Source of the DNA: an uncultured Eubacteriales bacterium
Lineage (GTDB): Bacteria; Bacillota; Clostridia; Oscillospirales; Oscillospiraceae
Reading direction: 5' to 3'
Length of the DNA stretch: 50,913 nt
NCBI GenBank assembly: GCA_902492005.1
Contig: CABUJV010000011.1
Location: forward strand, 1-50,913
This document shows, in pieces, positions 35,643 through 44,540 of the stretch (the stretch's first letter is position 1; the number at the start of each line of letters is the position of its first letter). Made by a program: the position numbers and the translations under genes. Under the pieces are notes generated by a model that saw only the letters and a program-made list of their open reading frames with translations, had not been told where the DNA came from and searched no databases.

Positions 35643-37850
35643 ATGATACGAATCACCAACTCTCCCGTGACCTATACAGGGGCGGGCTTTGCGCCCGCCG
35701 CCGGGGGCGAAGGCCGGGACAGAACCATGGCCTATTCCATCCTGAAGGCCCACAACACCGCCCCCGACATGGACCGGCTGAAGCTCCGGTTTGACGCTAT
35801 GACCTCCCACGACATCACCTACGTGGGCATCATCCAGACCGCCCGTGCCTCCGGCATGACGGAATTCCCGGTGCCCTACGTGCTTACCAACTGCCACAAC
35901 TCCCTGTGCGCCGTGGGCGGCACCATCAACGAGGACGACCACGTCTTCGGCCTGTCCGCCGCCAAAAAGTACGGCGGCGAGTTCGTCCCCGCCCACCAGG
36001 CCGTCATCCACTCCTATATGCGCGAGCGGTACGCCGCACCCGGCCGGATGATTCTGGGCTCCGACTCCCATACCCGCTACGGTGCCTACGGCACCATGGC
36101 CATCGGCGAGGGCGGTCCCGAGCTGGCCCGCCAGCTCCTGTGCAAGACCTACGACGTGGCCTATCCCAAGGTCATCGCCGTCTACCTCACCGGCGCCCCC
36201 CGCCCGGGCACCGGCCCCCAGGACGTGGCTCTGGCCCTGATCGGCGCCACCTTCCGGCAGGGCATTGTGAAAAATGCCGTGCTGGAGTTCTTCGGCCCCG
36301 GCGTGGCCAGCCTGGCCATGGACTACCGCTCCGGCATCGACGTCATGACTACCGAAACCGCCTGCCTGTCCTCCGTGTGGTCCACCGACGATACGGTGCG
36401 GGAGTACCTGGACATTCTGGGCCGCGGTGAGCAATACAAGGCTCAGACCCCGGCCGCCGGCGCCCGCTACGACGCCCTCATTGAGATCGACCTGGGCACG
36501 GTGGAACCCATGATCGCCCTGCCCTTCCACCCCTCCAACGCCTTCACCATCCGGGAGTTCAAGGCCAACATGGCCGACCTGCTGCACCAGGTGGACGAGG
36601 ACGCAGTCCGGCAGCTGGAGCTGAGGAATCCCCCCGCCTCGCTGACCAAAAAAATCGTGAACGGCCAGTTCCAGGTGGACCAGGGCGTCATCGCCGGCTG
36701 CTCCGGCGGCGTGTATCAGAATCTGGTCCGGGCGGCGGAGATCCTGGGCCGCCACCCCATCGGCTCCGGCGAATTCTGGCTGTCCTGCTACCCCGGCTCC
36801 ATGCCCGTCATGCAGGAGCTGACCCGCAGGGGCTATATCAGCACGCTGATGGCCGCCGGCGCCTCCATTCGCTCCTGCTTCTGCGGCCCCTGCTTCGGCG
36901 CCGGAGACGTGCCCGCCAACGGGGCTTTCTCCATCCGGCACTCCACCCGCAACTTCCCCAACCGGGAGGGCTCCAAGCCCGGCGACGGCCAGGTATCCTA
37001 TGTGGCCCTGATGGACGCCCGCTCCATCGCCGCCACCGCTCTGAACGGCGGCGTGCTCACCGGGGCGGACGAGCTGCCGGAGCCCCCGGCGGACCCCGCC
37101 CGGGAGCCCTATCAGTATGACGACAGCTCCTACCGCTCCCGGGTCTACTATGGCGTGGGCAAGCCTCAGAAGGACGCCGAGCTGGTCTTCGGCCCCAACA
37201 TTGCCGACTGGCCGGAGCAGGTGCCTCTTCCGGAGGATCTGCTTCTCACCGTGGCGTGCGCCATCTACGACCCGGTGACCACCACGGACGAGCTCATCCC
37301 TTCTGGTGAGACCTCCTCTTACCGCTCCAACCCCCTGCGCCTCAGCGAGTTCGCTCTGAGCCGGAAGGACCCCCAGTATGTGCCCCGGGCCAAGGCGGTC
37401 CTGGCCGAGGAGCGCAGACGCCGTGCGGGCGAGGCCACGGACGCCCTGCTGGGTCACGACCCCAGGACCACCGGTCTGGGCTCTCTGGTGATGGCTCTGA
37501 AGCCCGGCGACGGCTCTGCCCGGGAACAGGCCGCCTCCTGCCAGCGGGTGCTGGGCGGCTGCGCCAACATTGCCGAGGAGTACGCCACCAAGCGCTACCG
37601 CTCCAACGTGGTGAACTGGGGAATGCTGCCCTTCATCTGCGACGGTCTGAAGGAGAAGAACCTCCAGCCCGGCGACCGGGTCTATATTCCGGGGATTCGG
37701 GCCCTGCTGGAGGGCGACGGCGAGGAAGTGACGGCCACCCTGATCCAGAACGGCGTGGAATCCCCCGTCACCCTGCGCCTGCCCGGCCTGACCCGCGAAG
37801 AGCGGGACATCATCCTGGCCGGCTGCCTCATCAACTTCTACGCAAAATGA
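35643..37850 (+). CDS. Aconitase-superfamily hydratase
   Basis: A 735-aa enzyme of the aconitase superfamily, closest to the uncharacterised YbhJ-like hydratases. The N-terminal domain has LGSDSHTRYGAYGTMAIGEG (about 137-156); cluster cysteines are expected in VIAGCSGGVY (about 352) and SCFCGPCFGAG (about 416-426), so a [4Fe-4S] cluster is likely. A swivel-like C-terminal domain (about 600-735) has CANIAEEYATKRYRSN. Substrate unproven; citrate, homocitrate or other 2-hydroxy acids are possible. No citrate synthase or isocitrate dehydrogenase gene is near. The ATG follows GGAGG. Its end overlaps a possible ATG of the next frame. Confidence 0.85.
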   Translation: MIRITNSPVTYTGAGFAPAAGGEGRDRTMAYSILKAHNTAPDMDRLKLRFDAMTSHDITYVGIIQTARASGMTEFPVPYVLTNCHNSLCAVGGTINEDDHVFGLSAAKKYGGEFVPAHQAVIHSYMRERYAAPGRMILGSDSHTRYGAYGTMAIGEGGPELARQLLCKTYDVAYPKVIAVYLTGAPRPGTGPQDVALALIGATFRQGIVKNAVLEFFGPGVASLAMDYRSGIDVMTTETACLSSVWSTDDTVREYLDILGRGEQYKAQTPAAGARYDALIEIDLGTVEPMIALPFHPSNAFTIREFKANMADLLHQVDEDAVRQLELRNPPASLTKKIVNGQFQVDQGVIAGCSGGVYQNLVRAAEILGRHPIGSGEFWLSCYPGSMPVMQELTRRGYISTLMAAGASIRSCFCGPCFGAGDVPANGAFSIRHSTRNFPNREGSKPGDGQVSYVALMDARSIAATALNGGVLTGADELPEPPADPAREPYQYDDSSYRSRVYYGVGKPQKDAELVFGPNIADWPEQVPLPEDLLLTVACAIYDPVTTTDELIPSGETSSYRSNPLRLSEFALSRKDPQYVPRAKAVLAEERRRRAGEATDALLGHDPRTTGLGSLVMALKPGDGSAREQAASCQRVLGGCANIAEEYATKRYRSNVVNWGMLPFICDGLKEKNLQPGDRVYIPGIRALLEGDGEEVTATLIQNGVESPVTLRLPGLTREERDIILAGCLINFYAK

Positions 37851-37900
37851 TGGAAAACAGGGGCCTTCCATCGTCTATCTGGATCGAAAGGGGTGCCACC

Positions 37901-38758
37901 ATGAAACGCACACGGTCCCTTGCCTGCGCGCTGCTGCTCTGTCTGGCTCTGCTCCCGGTCCGCGCCTCCGCCGACACGGGACCCAAGCCGGAGCTCACCA
38001 TTTTGGTGAAAAATGCTCCGGACGGGCTCTACTACCTGGACCTACTCATCCCGGGGGAGACGCGGGGCAGCTATGACAACCTGCACGGCGAGCCCTACGA
38101 CCAGGCCCTGCTGGCCGGGCTCCATGTCTGGGAGGGAGAGGGCTGGTATCCCGCCCTCGCCGGAGGCACCGGGGCCCCGCTTTTCGGGAACCTGACTCCC
38201 GACGCAAACGACGCCCACCGCTTCACCTACCACGGCCTGCCAAAGACCTTCCGCATCGCCGTCTCCACGGCGGAGGGTTCCCAGGCCACGGCAGAGTCCT
38301 TCACCCGCACCGCTTTTTATACCAATCTGGTCTATGACTGCCAGACCAACTCTGTCACCCGGGCCACCTCCGGCTGGCTGGCCAGGCTGATCCAGCTCCT
38401 GGCCACCCTGGTCCCCACCCTGATCGTGGAGGGGATCATCCTCCTCCTCTTCGGCTTTCCGCTGCGGGAGAACACCCTGGTGTTCCTGCTGGTCAACCTG
38501 GCCACGCAGCTCGGGCTCCACCTGGCGATCGGCAGCGGATTTGTCACCTTGGCCAGCTCGTTCCCCTTCTATCTGCTGATCCTGCTCCCGGCGGAGGCCG
38601 TCATCTTCGCGGTGGAGGCCGTGGTCTACGCCTTCCTGCTTCAGGGCGGGCAGACCCGGGGCCGGCGTGTGCTCTGCGCCCTGGCCGCCAACGCCGCCAG
38701 CTTCGCGGCGGGCTTCTTCTCCCTCCAGCCCGTTCTCTCCCTGCTGAAACAGCTCTGA
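37901..38758 (+). CDS. Exported/membrane protein of unknown function
   Basis: A 285-aa protein with a signal peptide (RASA cleavage near residue 24), an extracellular domain of about 145 residues starting ELTILVKNAPDGLYYLDLLIP, and four hydrophobic segments from about residue 165 to the end. I recognise no named family. The start at 37901 follows GGGGTG; an ATG at 37847 overlaps the hydratase stop and would add 18 residues that spoil the signal peptide. It follows the hydratase by 50 bp and shares its transcript. Ends at a strong hairpin. Confidence 0.7.
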   Translation: MKRTRSLACALLLCLALLPVRASADTGPKPELTILVKNAPDGLYYLDLLIPGETRGSYDNLHGEPYDQALLAGLHVWEGEGWYPALAGGTGAPLFGNLTPDANDAHRFTYHGLPKTFRIAVSTAEGSQATAESFTRTAFYTNLVYDCQTNSVTRATSGWLARLIQLLATLVPTLIVEGIILLLFGFPLRENTLVFLLVNLATQLGLHLAIGSGFVTLASSFPFYLLILLPAEAVIFAVEAVVYAFLLQGGQTRGRRVLCALAANAASFAAGFFSLQPVLSLLKQL

Positions 38759-38765
38759 TCCCCGG

Positions 38766-38798
38766 AAACCGGAGCGGCGAATGCCGCTCCGGTTTTAT
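38766..38798 (+). terminator. Terminator before znuA
   Basis: Stem ACCGGAGCGGC/GCCGCTCCGGT with a 4-nt loop and a T-rich tail that overlaps the start of the znuA promoter. Confidence 0.85.
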
Positions 38799-38826
38799 TT
38801 ACAAATCGGCACAGACAGGGTATAAT
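38798..38826 (+). promoter_or_regulatory. Promoter of znuACB
   Basis: TTTACA (38798-38803) and consensus TATAAT (38821-38826) with a 17-bp spacer. No clear Zur or AdcR box was found around it. Confidence 0.75.
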
Positions 38827-38875
38827 AAAGCGTTGACAATCCATACCAACGATTTTCCGGTTATGAGGTGTTCGT

Positions 38876-39802
38876 TTGAAAAAATCTCTGTCTTCCATTT
38901 TTCTGGCCGCGCTGCTCCTGCTTACCGCCTGCGGCGGGGGGCAATCGGCCTCCCCCGCCCCCACGGAGGGCGCCGCACTGCGGGTCCTGTGCACCACCTA
39001 CCCCGTCTATCTGTTTACCACCGCCGTCACCGGAGGGGCGGAGGGAGTACAGGTGGACCTGCTGGTCCGGGAGCAGATTTCCTGCCTCCACGACTACACC
39101 CTCACCGTCAGCGATATGAAGGCCATCGAGGCCGCCGACGTCATCGTTGTGAACGGCGTGGGGCTGGAGGACTTCATGGCCGACGCCCTGTCCACATCCG
39201 CCGCCGCGGTCATCGACTGCGCCAAGGGTCTTGAACTGCTTCCGTATGAGGATCACGAAGAGCATGACCACGGGGCCGGCGAGGAGGAAGGGGAGCACTA
39301 CGACCCCCATATCTGGATGGCCCCTGCCAATGCGGAATGGATGCTTCAAAATATTGCACAGGCGCTGGCGGCCGTCGATTCAAGCCATCTCGATCAATAC
39401 CGCTCCAACAGCAGCGCAGCCGTAAAGGAGATTCAGAGCGGCATCCAGCCGGACGGGGATGCGCTGGCTGCCCTTCCGGGTCTCATCACCTTCCACGACG
39501 GGTTCCAGTACTTCGCCCAGGCGTTTGGTCTGGACCTGCTCAAGGCCATCGAGGAGGAGGAGGGCTCAGAGGCGTCCGCCGCCGAGATCAAGGAAATCGT
39601 CTCTCTGGTGGAGGAGCACCATATCCCCGCCGTCTTCACCGAGAAAAACGGCTCCGAAGCCACCGCCCGGGCCATCGCCCGGGAGACCGGCTGCGCCGTC
39701 GGTACGCTCGACATGATCATGAGCGGCAGCGGCAGCGGCATCCAGCCCTATATCGACGCTGTAAATGCCAATCTCGACACCATTCTGGAGGCTCTGCAAT
39801 GA
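38876..39802 (+). CDS. znuA: Zinc ABC transporter, substrate-binding lipoprotein
   Basis: A 308-aa cluster A-1 metal-binding protein. Lipobox LTAC gives Cys19. Metal ligands expected: His in SCLHDYT (about 79), His in YDPHIWMAP (about 144), and His in TFHDGFQYF (about 204). A His/Glu-rich loop (EDHEEHDHGAGEEEGEHYD, about 123-141) before the second ligand is typical of zinc rather than manganese binders. The start is TTG at 38876, behind GAGGTG. First gene of an overlapping three-gene operon. Captures Zn2+ outside the membrane and hands it to ZnuB. Confidence 0.92.
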   Translation: MKKSLSSIFLAALLLLTACGGGQSASPAPTEGAALRVLCTTYPVYLFTTAVTGGAEGVQVDLLVREQISCLHDYTLTVSDMKAIEAADVIVVNGVGLEDFMADALSTSAAAVIDCAKGLELLPYEDHEEHDHGAGEEEGEHYDPHIWMAPANAEWMLQNIAQALAAVDSSHLDQYRSNSSAAVKEIQSGIQPDGDALAALPGLITFHDGFQYFAQAFGLDLLKAIEEEEGSEASAAEIKEIVSLVEEHHIPAVFTEKNGSEATARAIARETGCAVGTLDMIMSGSGSGIQPYIDAVNANLDTILEALQ

Positions 39803-40566
39803 GTGTCAGAAAGCACGAAAACGCCGGCTCCGGCTGCTCGGGGGCCTGCTGCCTGAAGGTGGCGGACCTGTCCGTCTCTCTGGGGGAGCAAACCATTCTG
39901 GAGCACGTCAACTTCCACCTCCACTGCGGGGAGATCACCGCCCTGATCGGCCCCAACGGGGCGGGCAAATCCACCTTGTTCCGCACCATTCTGGGCCAGC
40001 TCCCCCATGAAGGGGCCATCGACTTCCAGCAGGCGGGCGGGCGGCGGACCCGGCCCCTCATCGGCTATGTGCCCCAGTCCCCCTCCTTTGACCGGGGCGA
40101 TCCGGTGAGCGTGCTGGACCTGTTCGTCTCCGCCATCGACGCCTGGCCGGTGTTTCTGCCGATGCCGAAGAGGGTCCGCGCCCGTGTGGCGGCTTGTCTG
40201 GAGCGGGTCCACGCGGAAAACCTCATCGACAAGCGCATCGGCTCTCTGTCCGGCGGGGAACTCCAGCGGGTGCTGTTGGCCATGGCCCTGGAGCCGGTGC
40301 CCCACATTCTGATCTTGGATGAACCCCTGTCCGGCGTGGACATAGAGGGGGAAAAACAGCTTCTGGATATGCTGGACGAGGTGCGGCGGTCTTACGACCT
40401 GTCCATCCTCCTGTCCACCCACGACTTCGCCACCCTGGAGGAGTACACCGACAAGGTCATCCTGCTCCAGAGCGGAGTGCTGAAGGCGGGCACGCCGGCG
40501 GAGGTCCTCTCCTCTCCGGAATTCCGGGCGGTCTTCCACCTCTCGCTGGGAAGGGGGCGGGGCTGA
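39799..40566 (+). CDS. znuC: Zinc ABC transporter, ATP-binding protein
   Basis: A 255-aa ABC ATPase. Walker A GPNGAGKST (about 53-61), Q-loop in YVPQSPSF (about 93), signature LSGGELQRVLLA (about 151-162), Walker B ILILDEP (about 171-177) and switch His in LLSTHDF. The N-terminus carries a short Cys-rich extension (GCSGACC, residues 12-18) before the ABC core, a feature seen in some clostridial zinc transporters and possibly metal-binding (inference). The ATG overlaps the znuA stop (ATGA). Confidence 0.93.
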   Translation: MSVRKHENAGSGCSGACCLKVADLSVSLGEQTILEHVNFHLHCGEITALIGPNGAGKSTLFRTILGQLPHEGAIDFQQAGGRRTRPLIGYVPQSPSFDRGDPVSVLDLFVSAIDAWPVFLPMPKRVRARVAACLERVHAENLIDKRIGSLSGGELQRVLLAMALEPVPHILILDEPLSGVDIEGEKQLLDMLDEVRRSYDLSILLSTHDFATLEEYTDKVILLQSGVLKAGTPAEVLSSPEFRAVFHLSLGRGRG

Positions 40567-40567
40567 T

Positions 40568-41437
40568 ATGGAACTGTGGTATTCGCTGGTGGACCTTCTG
40601 CCCTTCGACTGGGCCCAACCCGGAAGCATGTTCTTCATGAAGAACGCCCTGCTGGCGGTGCTGGTCATCTCCCCCCTGTTCGGCCTGCTGTCCACCATGG
40701 TGGTGGGAAGCCGCATGTCCTTCTTCTCCGACGCGCTGGGCCACTCCGCCTTTACCGGCATTGCCATCGGTACTCTGCTGGGCGCGTCGGTGAAGCTCTT
40801 TTCCGGCACCGATCCCATGTGGTTCGCCGTGCTGTTCGCGGTGGTCTTTGCCCTGTTGTTCACCTTTGTCCGGCGGCGGACCGCCCTGGCCAGCGACACC
40901 GTCATCGGCGTTTTCTCCTCCACTGCCGTGGCCCTGGGCATCTTCATCGCCACCCTGGGCGGCGGCAGCTTCACCAAGTACAACGCCCTGCTCATCGGCG
41001 ACATCCTCAGCGTGGAGCCCGCCAAGATCGGCCTACTGGCCCTCATCCTGCTGGTCCTGGCTCTGCTGTGGGCCCTGTCCTTCAACCAGCTCATGCTCGC
41101 CTCGGTCCACCCTGCCCTGGCGGACAGCCGGGGCGTCAAGGTGTTCTGGCAGGAGGCCCTCTTCTCCGCCGCCATCGCCGTGGTGGTCACCGTATCCATG
41201 ACCTGGGTGGGACTGCTGGTCATCAATTCCCTGCTGGTTCTCCCCGGCGCCGCCGCCCGCAACGTAGCCCGGAACATGAGGGAGTACCACCTGGTCTCCA
41301 TCCTCTCCGCTGTGATCGCGGGCGTGGCCGGACTGATGACCTCCTACTACATCGGCTCCTCCGCCGGCGCCTCCATCACGCTGTACCTGGCCCTGTTTTT
41401 CGCCTGCACCTTCGCCCTGCGCAAAAAACGCCTGTAA
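40568..41437 (+). CDS. znuB: Zinc ABC transporter, permease
   Basis: A 289-aa, 8-TM ABC-3 family permease. Family blocks: SDALGHSAFTGIAIG (about 55-69), KYNALLIGDIL (about 138-148) and SLLVLPGAAARN (about 222-233). The GDIL/G-rich coupling region contacts ZnuC. It starts 1 bp after the znuC stop. Completes the znuACB operon. glpK follows 40 bp later with its own RBS but no clear promoter between, so read-through is possible. Confidence 0.93.
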   Translation: MELWYSLVDLLPFDWAQPGSMFFMKNALLAVLVISPLFGLLSTMVVGSRMSFFSDALGHSAFTGIAIGTLLGASVKLFSGTDPMWFAVLFAVVFALLFTFVRRRTALASDTVIGVFSSTAVALGIFIATLGGGSFTKYNALLIGDILSVEPAKIGLLALILLVLALLWALSFNQLMLASVHPALADSRGVKVFWQEALFSAAIAVVVTVSMTWVGLLVINSLLVLPGAAARNVARNMREYHLVSILSAVIAGVAGLMTSYYIGSSAGASITLYLALFFACTFALRKKRL

Positions 41438-41477
41438 GGAGAAAAGAAAGCATTTCTGAGGAAAGGAGGCGGCCGGT

Positions 41478-42962
41478 ATGGGCGCCTATCTGCTGGCCCT
41501 GGACCAGGGCACCACCAGCTCCCGGGCCATTCTCTTTGACCGGGAGCAGAACGTCGTGGGCGTGGCCCAGAAGGAATTTACCCAGCTCTACCCCCAGGAG
41601 GGCTGGGTGGAGCACGATCCCATGGAGATCTGGTCCTCCCAGTACGGGGTGATGATGGAGGTCATCGCCCAGACAGGGGTCGCCCCCGCCCAGATCGCCG
41701 CCATCGGCATCACCAACCAGCGGGAGACCACCATCCTGTGGGAAAAGGACACCGGGCGGCCCATCTGCAACGCCATCGTGTGGCAGTGCCGCCGCACCGC
41801 CCCCATCGTGGACAAGCTGCTCGCAGACGGCCTGGGGGAGCACATCAGGCAGACCACCGGCCTGGTGCCCGACGCCTATTTCTCCGCCACCAAGATCCGC
41901 TGGATGCTGGACCAGGTGGAGGGCGCGCAGGAGCGGGCCCGCCGGGGGGAGATTCTCTTCGGCACGGTGGACACCTGGCTGCTGTGGAAGCTGACCGGCG
42001 GGGCCGTCCACGTCACCGACTACACCAACGCCTCCCGCACCATGCTCTACGACATCCATAAGCTGTGCTGGGACGACGCCCTGCTCGCCGCCCTGGACAT
42101 CCCCCGGGCCATGCTGCCGGAGGTGCGGGACTCCAGCGCGGTGTACGGCTACGCGGAATTCGCCGGGGCGCGGGTGCCCATCGCGGGCATCGCCGGCGAC
42201 CAGCAGGCCGCCCTGTTCGGGCAGACCTGCTTCCGCCCTGGCCAGGCCAAGAACACCTACGGCACCGGCTGCTTTCTGCTGATGAACACCGGGGCGAAAC
42301 CCTGCGTGAGCCAGAACGGCCTCATCACCACCATCGCCGTGGGCCTGGGCGGGAAGGTGCAGTACGCCCTGGAGGGCTCGGTCTTTGTGGGCGGCGCGGT
42401 CATCCAGTGGGTACGGGACGAGATGCGCTTCCTCACCGAGAGCCGGGACGCGGAATATTACGCCCAAAAGGTCCCAGACACGGGGGGCGTGTATCTGGTG
42501 CCCGCCTTCACCGGCCTGGGGGCCCCCTACTGGGACATGTACGCCCGGGGCTGCATCGTGGGCCTGACCCGGGGCACCCGGCGGGAGCACATCATCCGGG
42601 CGGCTCAGGAGTCCATCGCCTATCAGGTCTGCGACCTGGCCACGGCCATGGAGAAGGACACCGGCATCCCCCTGGACCAGCTCCGGGCCGACGGCGGGGC
42701 CAGCCGGGACGGCTTCCTGCTGCAGTTTCAGGCCGATATTCTGGACCGGCAGGTCCGGCGGCCGGTGGTCCGTGAGACCACCGCCCTGGGCGCGGCCTAT
42801 CTGGCCGGGCTGGCCGTGGGGGTATGGAAGGACCAGGAGGAGATCGAGGGGCTCTGGAAATGCGACGTGATCTTCGATCCGGACATGGAGCCCCAGCGGC
42901 GGGGGAAGCTGCTGTCCGACTGGCACCGGGCCGTGGACCGCAGCCGCGGCTGGGCCAGATGA
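41478..42962 (+). CDS. glpK: Glycerol kinase
   Basis: A 494-aa FGGY-family kinase making glycerol-3-phosphate. The N-terminal loop LALDQGTTSSRAILFD is at 5-20; GITNQRETTILWEKDTGRP (about 77-95) holds the glycerol-binding Arg/Glu pair; the second phosphate loop is in GTGCFLLMNTG near 264; C-terminal signature is QVCDLATAMEKDTG. Full length. No glpF or glpD follows. The ATG has AAAGGAGG upstream. Convergent with the DUF3842 operon and separated from it by a bidirectional terminator. Confidence 0.96.
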   Translation: MGAYLLALDQGTTSSRAILFDREQNVVGVAQKEFTQLYPQEGWVEHDPMEIWSSQYGVMMEVIAQTGVAPAQIAAIGITNQRETTILWEKDTGRPICNAIVWQCRRTAPIVDKLLADGLGEHIRQTTGLVPDAYFSATKIRWMLDQVEGAQERARRGEILFGTVDTWLLWKLTGGAVHVTDYTNASRTMLYDIHKLCWDDALLAALDIPRAMLPEVRDSSAVYGYAEFAGARVPIAGIAGDQQAALFGQTCFRPGQAKNTYGTGCFLLMNTGAKPCVSQNGLITTIAVGLGGKVQYALEGSVFVGGAVIQWVRDEMRFLTESRDAEYYAQKVPDTGGVYLVPAFTGLGAPYWDMYARGCIVGLTRGTRREHIIRAAQESIAYQVCDLATAMEKDTGIPLDQLRADGGASRDGFLLQFQADILDRQVRRPVVRETTALGAAYLAGLAVGVWKDQEEIEGLWKCDVIFDPDMEPQRRGKLLSDWHRAVDRSRGWAR

Positions 42963-43007
42963 CGCGAAAGGATGGGTTGAGGCGGTATTGGATCACCTTA
43001 TAAACAC

Positions 43008-43036
43008 ACGGGGCCGTCCCAGTGGGACGGCCCCGT
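43008..43036. terminator. Bidirectional terminator
   Basis: A 13-bp perfect stem (43008-43020 with 43024-43036) with a 3-nt loop, between convergent glpK and the DUF3842 gene. Confidence 0.75.
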
Positions 43037-43041
43037 ATCCT

Positions 43042-43464
43042 TTATGAGCTCTTTTTCTCCATCTCCGCCGCCGCCAGCTCCACGGCCCGCCGCAGGTATT
43101 CCTCCAGCTTCATCTCCTCGGTCCCGGCAATCCGGGTTCCGCAGGCGTTGGAGGGGATCAAAATCTTGACCCCCTCCGCCCCGGACACGGCGGAGGCCAC
43201 CGCCGGCGGCACCTCGCCCATGAGACCGTTGGCCAGGATCACGCCGATGGGGCCCAGAATGATGTCCGCCCGGACCGCATTGACGGCGATGGCGTTCTCT
43301 CCGGTGGCGCCACGGCCAGCCCCGGCTTTGAGCATAGCGTTGGTGGCCAGTACGTTGGTGCCCGCCGCCAGCAGCTCCCACCCCGGCAGGAGCCGGGGCT
43401 TGAGCAGGGCCACCAGACGGCTTCCGATGCCGCCGCCCTGCCCGTCGATGACTAAAATGCGCAT
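43042..43464 (-). CDS. DUF3842-like nucleotide-binding-fold protein
   Basis: A 140-aa protein. The N-terminus MRILVIDGQGGGIGSRLV has a Rossmann-like glycine pattern; the middle GAGRGATGENAIAVNA and GPIGVILANGLMGE, and the later SNACGTRIAGTE, match what I remember of DUF3842. No catalytic role is known. The ATG at 43464 follows GGAGGGA; the longer frame to 43494 overlaps apbE and has no RBS. Last gene of a unit DMT permease-apbE-DUF3842, 16 bp after apbE. Confidence 0.8.
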   Translation of the reverse strand: MRILVIDGQGGGIGSRLVALLKPRLLPGWELLAAGTNVLATNAMLKAGAGRGATGENAIAVNAVRADIILGPIGVILANGLMGEVPPAVASAVSGAEGVKILIPSNACGTRIAGTEEMKLEEYLRRAVELAAAEMEKKSS

Positions 43465-43480
43465 CTCTCGTTCCCTCCAC

Positions 43481-44530
43481 TCAGGTCTGATCATACATCA
43501 CGGCCCGGAAGCCGTCGGTGCAGTGCTCGGTGCCGTCCGGCTCCACCCAGAAGGCCTCCACCCCCTCCAGGGATTCCGCCAGCTCCTTGCCCGCCGCATA
43601 GGGCAGGTTGAACAGGGCGGTGGACAGGGCGTCGGCCTCTCCCGAATCGTCCGCCAGTACTGTGACGGAAGTAAAGTAGGCCGCCGGCATCAGGGTGTCC
43701 GGGTCAATAATGTGGTGGTAGTCTCTGCCGTCCACGGTGTAATAGCGCTGGTAGCTGCCGCTGGTCACCAGATTCTGGCCGGCGACGCGCAGGGTGTGGA
43801 GGTAGCCGCTCTCCCCCGGGAAGGGGTTCTCCACCCCCACCGGCCAGGGGTCGTCCGCCCCCAGGCGGCTGCCGATGGCGCAGACGTTGCCCCCCACGCT
43901 GAGGAGCAGGGACTCCACCCCCCGCGCCCGGGCGCTGTCGCAGACCCGCTGGGCGGCATAGCCTTTGGCGATGGACCCCACGTCCAGGCTCATGTCCGGG
44001 TCGGCCAGATAGACGGTGGAGCGCTCCTCGTCGATGACCACGGCCTCCGGGTCCGTGTGCTCCGCCGCCGCCCGCAGCGCCTCCATGGGGGGCAGCTCGG
44101 CCCGCTCCGGGTCCAGGATGCCCGCCTCCCGGTAATCATGCCAGATGGACAGCACGCTGCCGAAGGCCACGTTGACCTTGCCGCCGGTGACGCCGTACAT
44201 CTCCCGGGCCTCCAGCAGCAGGTCGATGATCCGCCGGTCCACCTCCACCGGGGCTTCTCCCGCCCGGTCGTTCACCGTCTTGAGGTTGTTGAGACCGGGG
44301 TGGTCGTTGTAGATGTCGTAGAGCCGGTGATAGTCCAGCAGCTCGTCGTGGATGCGCCCGGCCTCCGCGCTGAAGTCCTCCCCGGTCCCGCCGTAGGCCA
44401 CCAGGGTAGTGACGGTGTCAAAGACGTCCAGGTAGGTGAGCTCGTGGCGCTCCGGGGTCTGGCTCCGGGGCGTGCAGGCGGTCAGCGCCAGCAGCAGCGC
44501 GGCGCACAGGGCCGCCAGCAGTCGTCTCAT
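43481..44530 (-). CDS. apbE: FAD:protein FMN transferase ApbE (lipoprotein)
   Basis: A 349-aa extracytoplasmic lipoprotein (lipobox LTAC, Cys19) that attaches FMN to a Thr/Ser of Na+-pumping or Rnf-type redox proteins. Family marks: FDTVTTLVAYG (about 37-47), LYDIYND near 74, GSIAKGYAAQRV (about 185-196) and a Mg2+-site block DALSTALFNLPY (about 293-304). No Rnf or Nqr subunit gene is in the window. It lies 10 bp after the DMT permease gene on the same strand, so they are one operon. Confidence 0.92.
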   Translation of the reverse strand: MRRLLAALCAALLLALTACTPRSQTPERHELTYLDVFDTVTTLVAYGGTGEDFSAEAGRIHDELLDYHRLYDIYNDHPGLNNLKTVNDRAGEAPVEVDRRIIDLLLEAREMYGVTGGKVNVAFGSVLSIWHDYREAGILDPERAELPPMEALRAAAEHTDPEAVVIDEERSTVYLADPDMSLDVGSIAKGYAAQRVCDSARARGVESLLLSVGGNVCAIGSRLGADDPWPVGVENPFPGESGYLHTLRVAGQNLVTSGSYQRYYTVDGRDYHHIIDPDTLMPAAYFTSVTVLADDSGEADALSTALFNLPYAAGKELAESLEGVEAFWVEPDGTEHCTDGFRAVMYDQT

Positions 44531-44540
44531 GGGATTCCTC

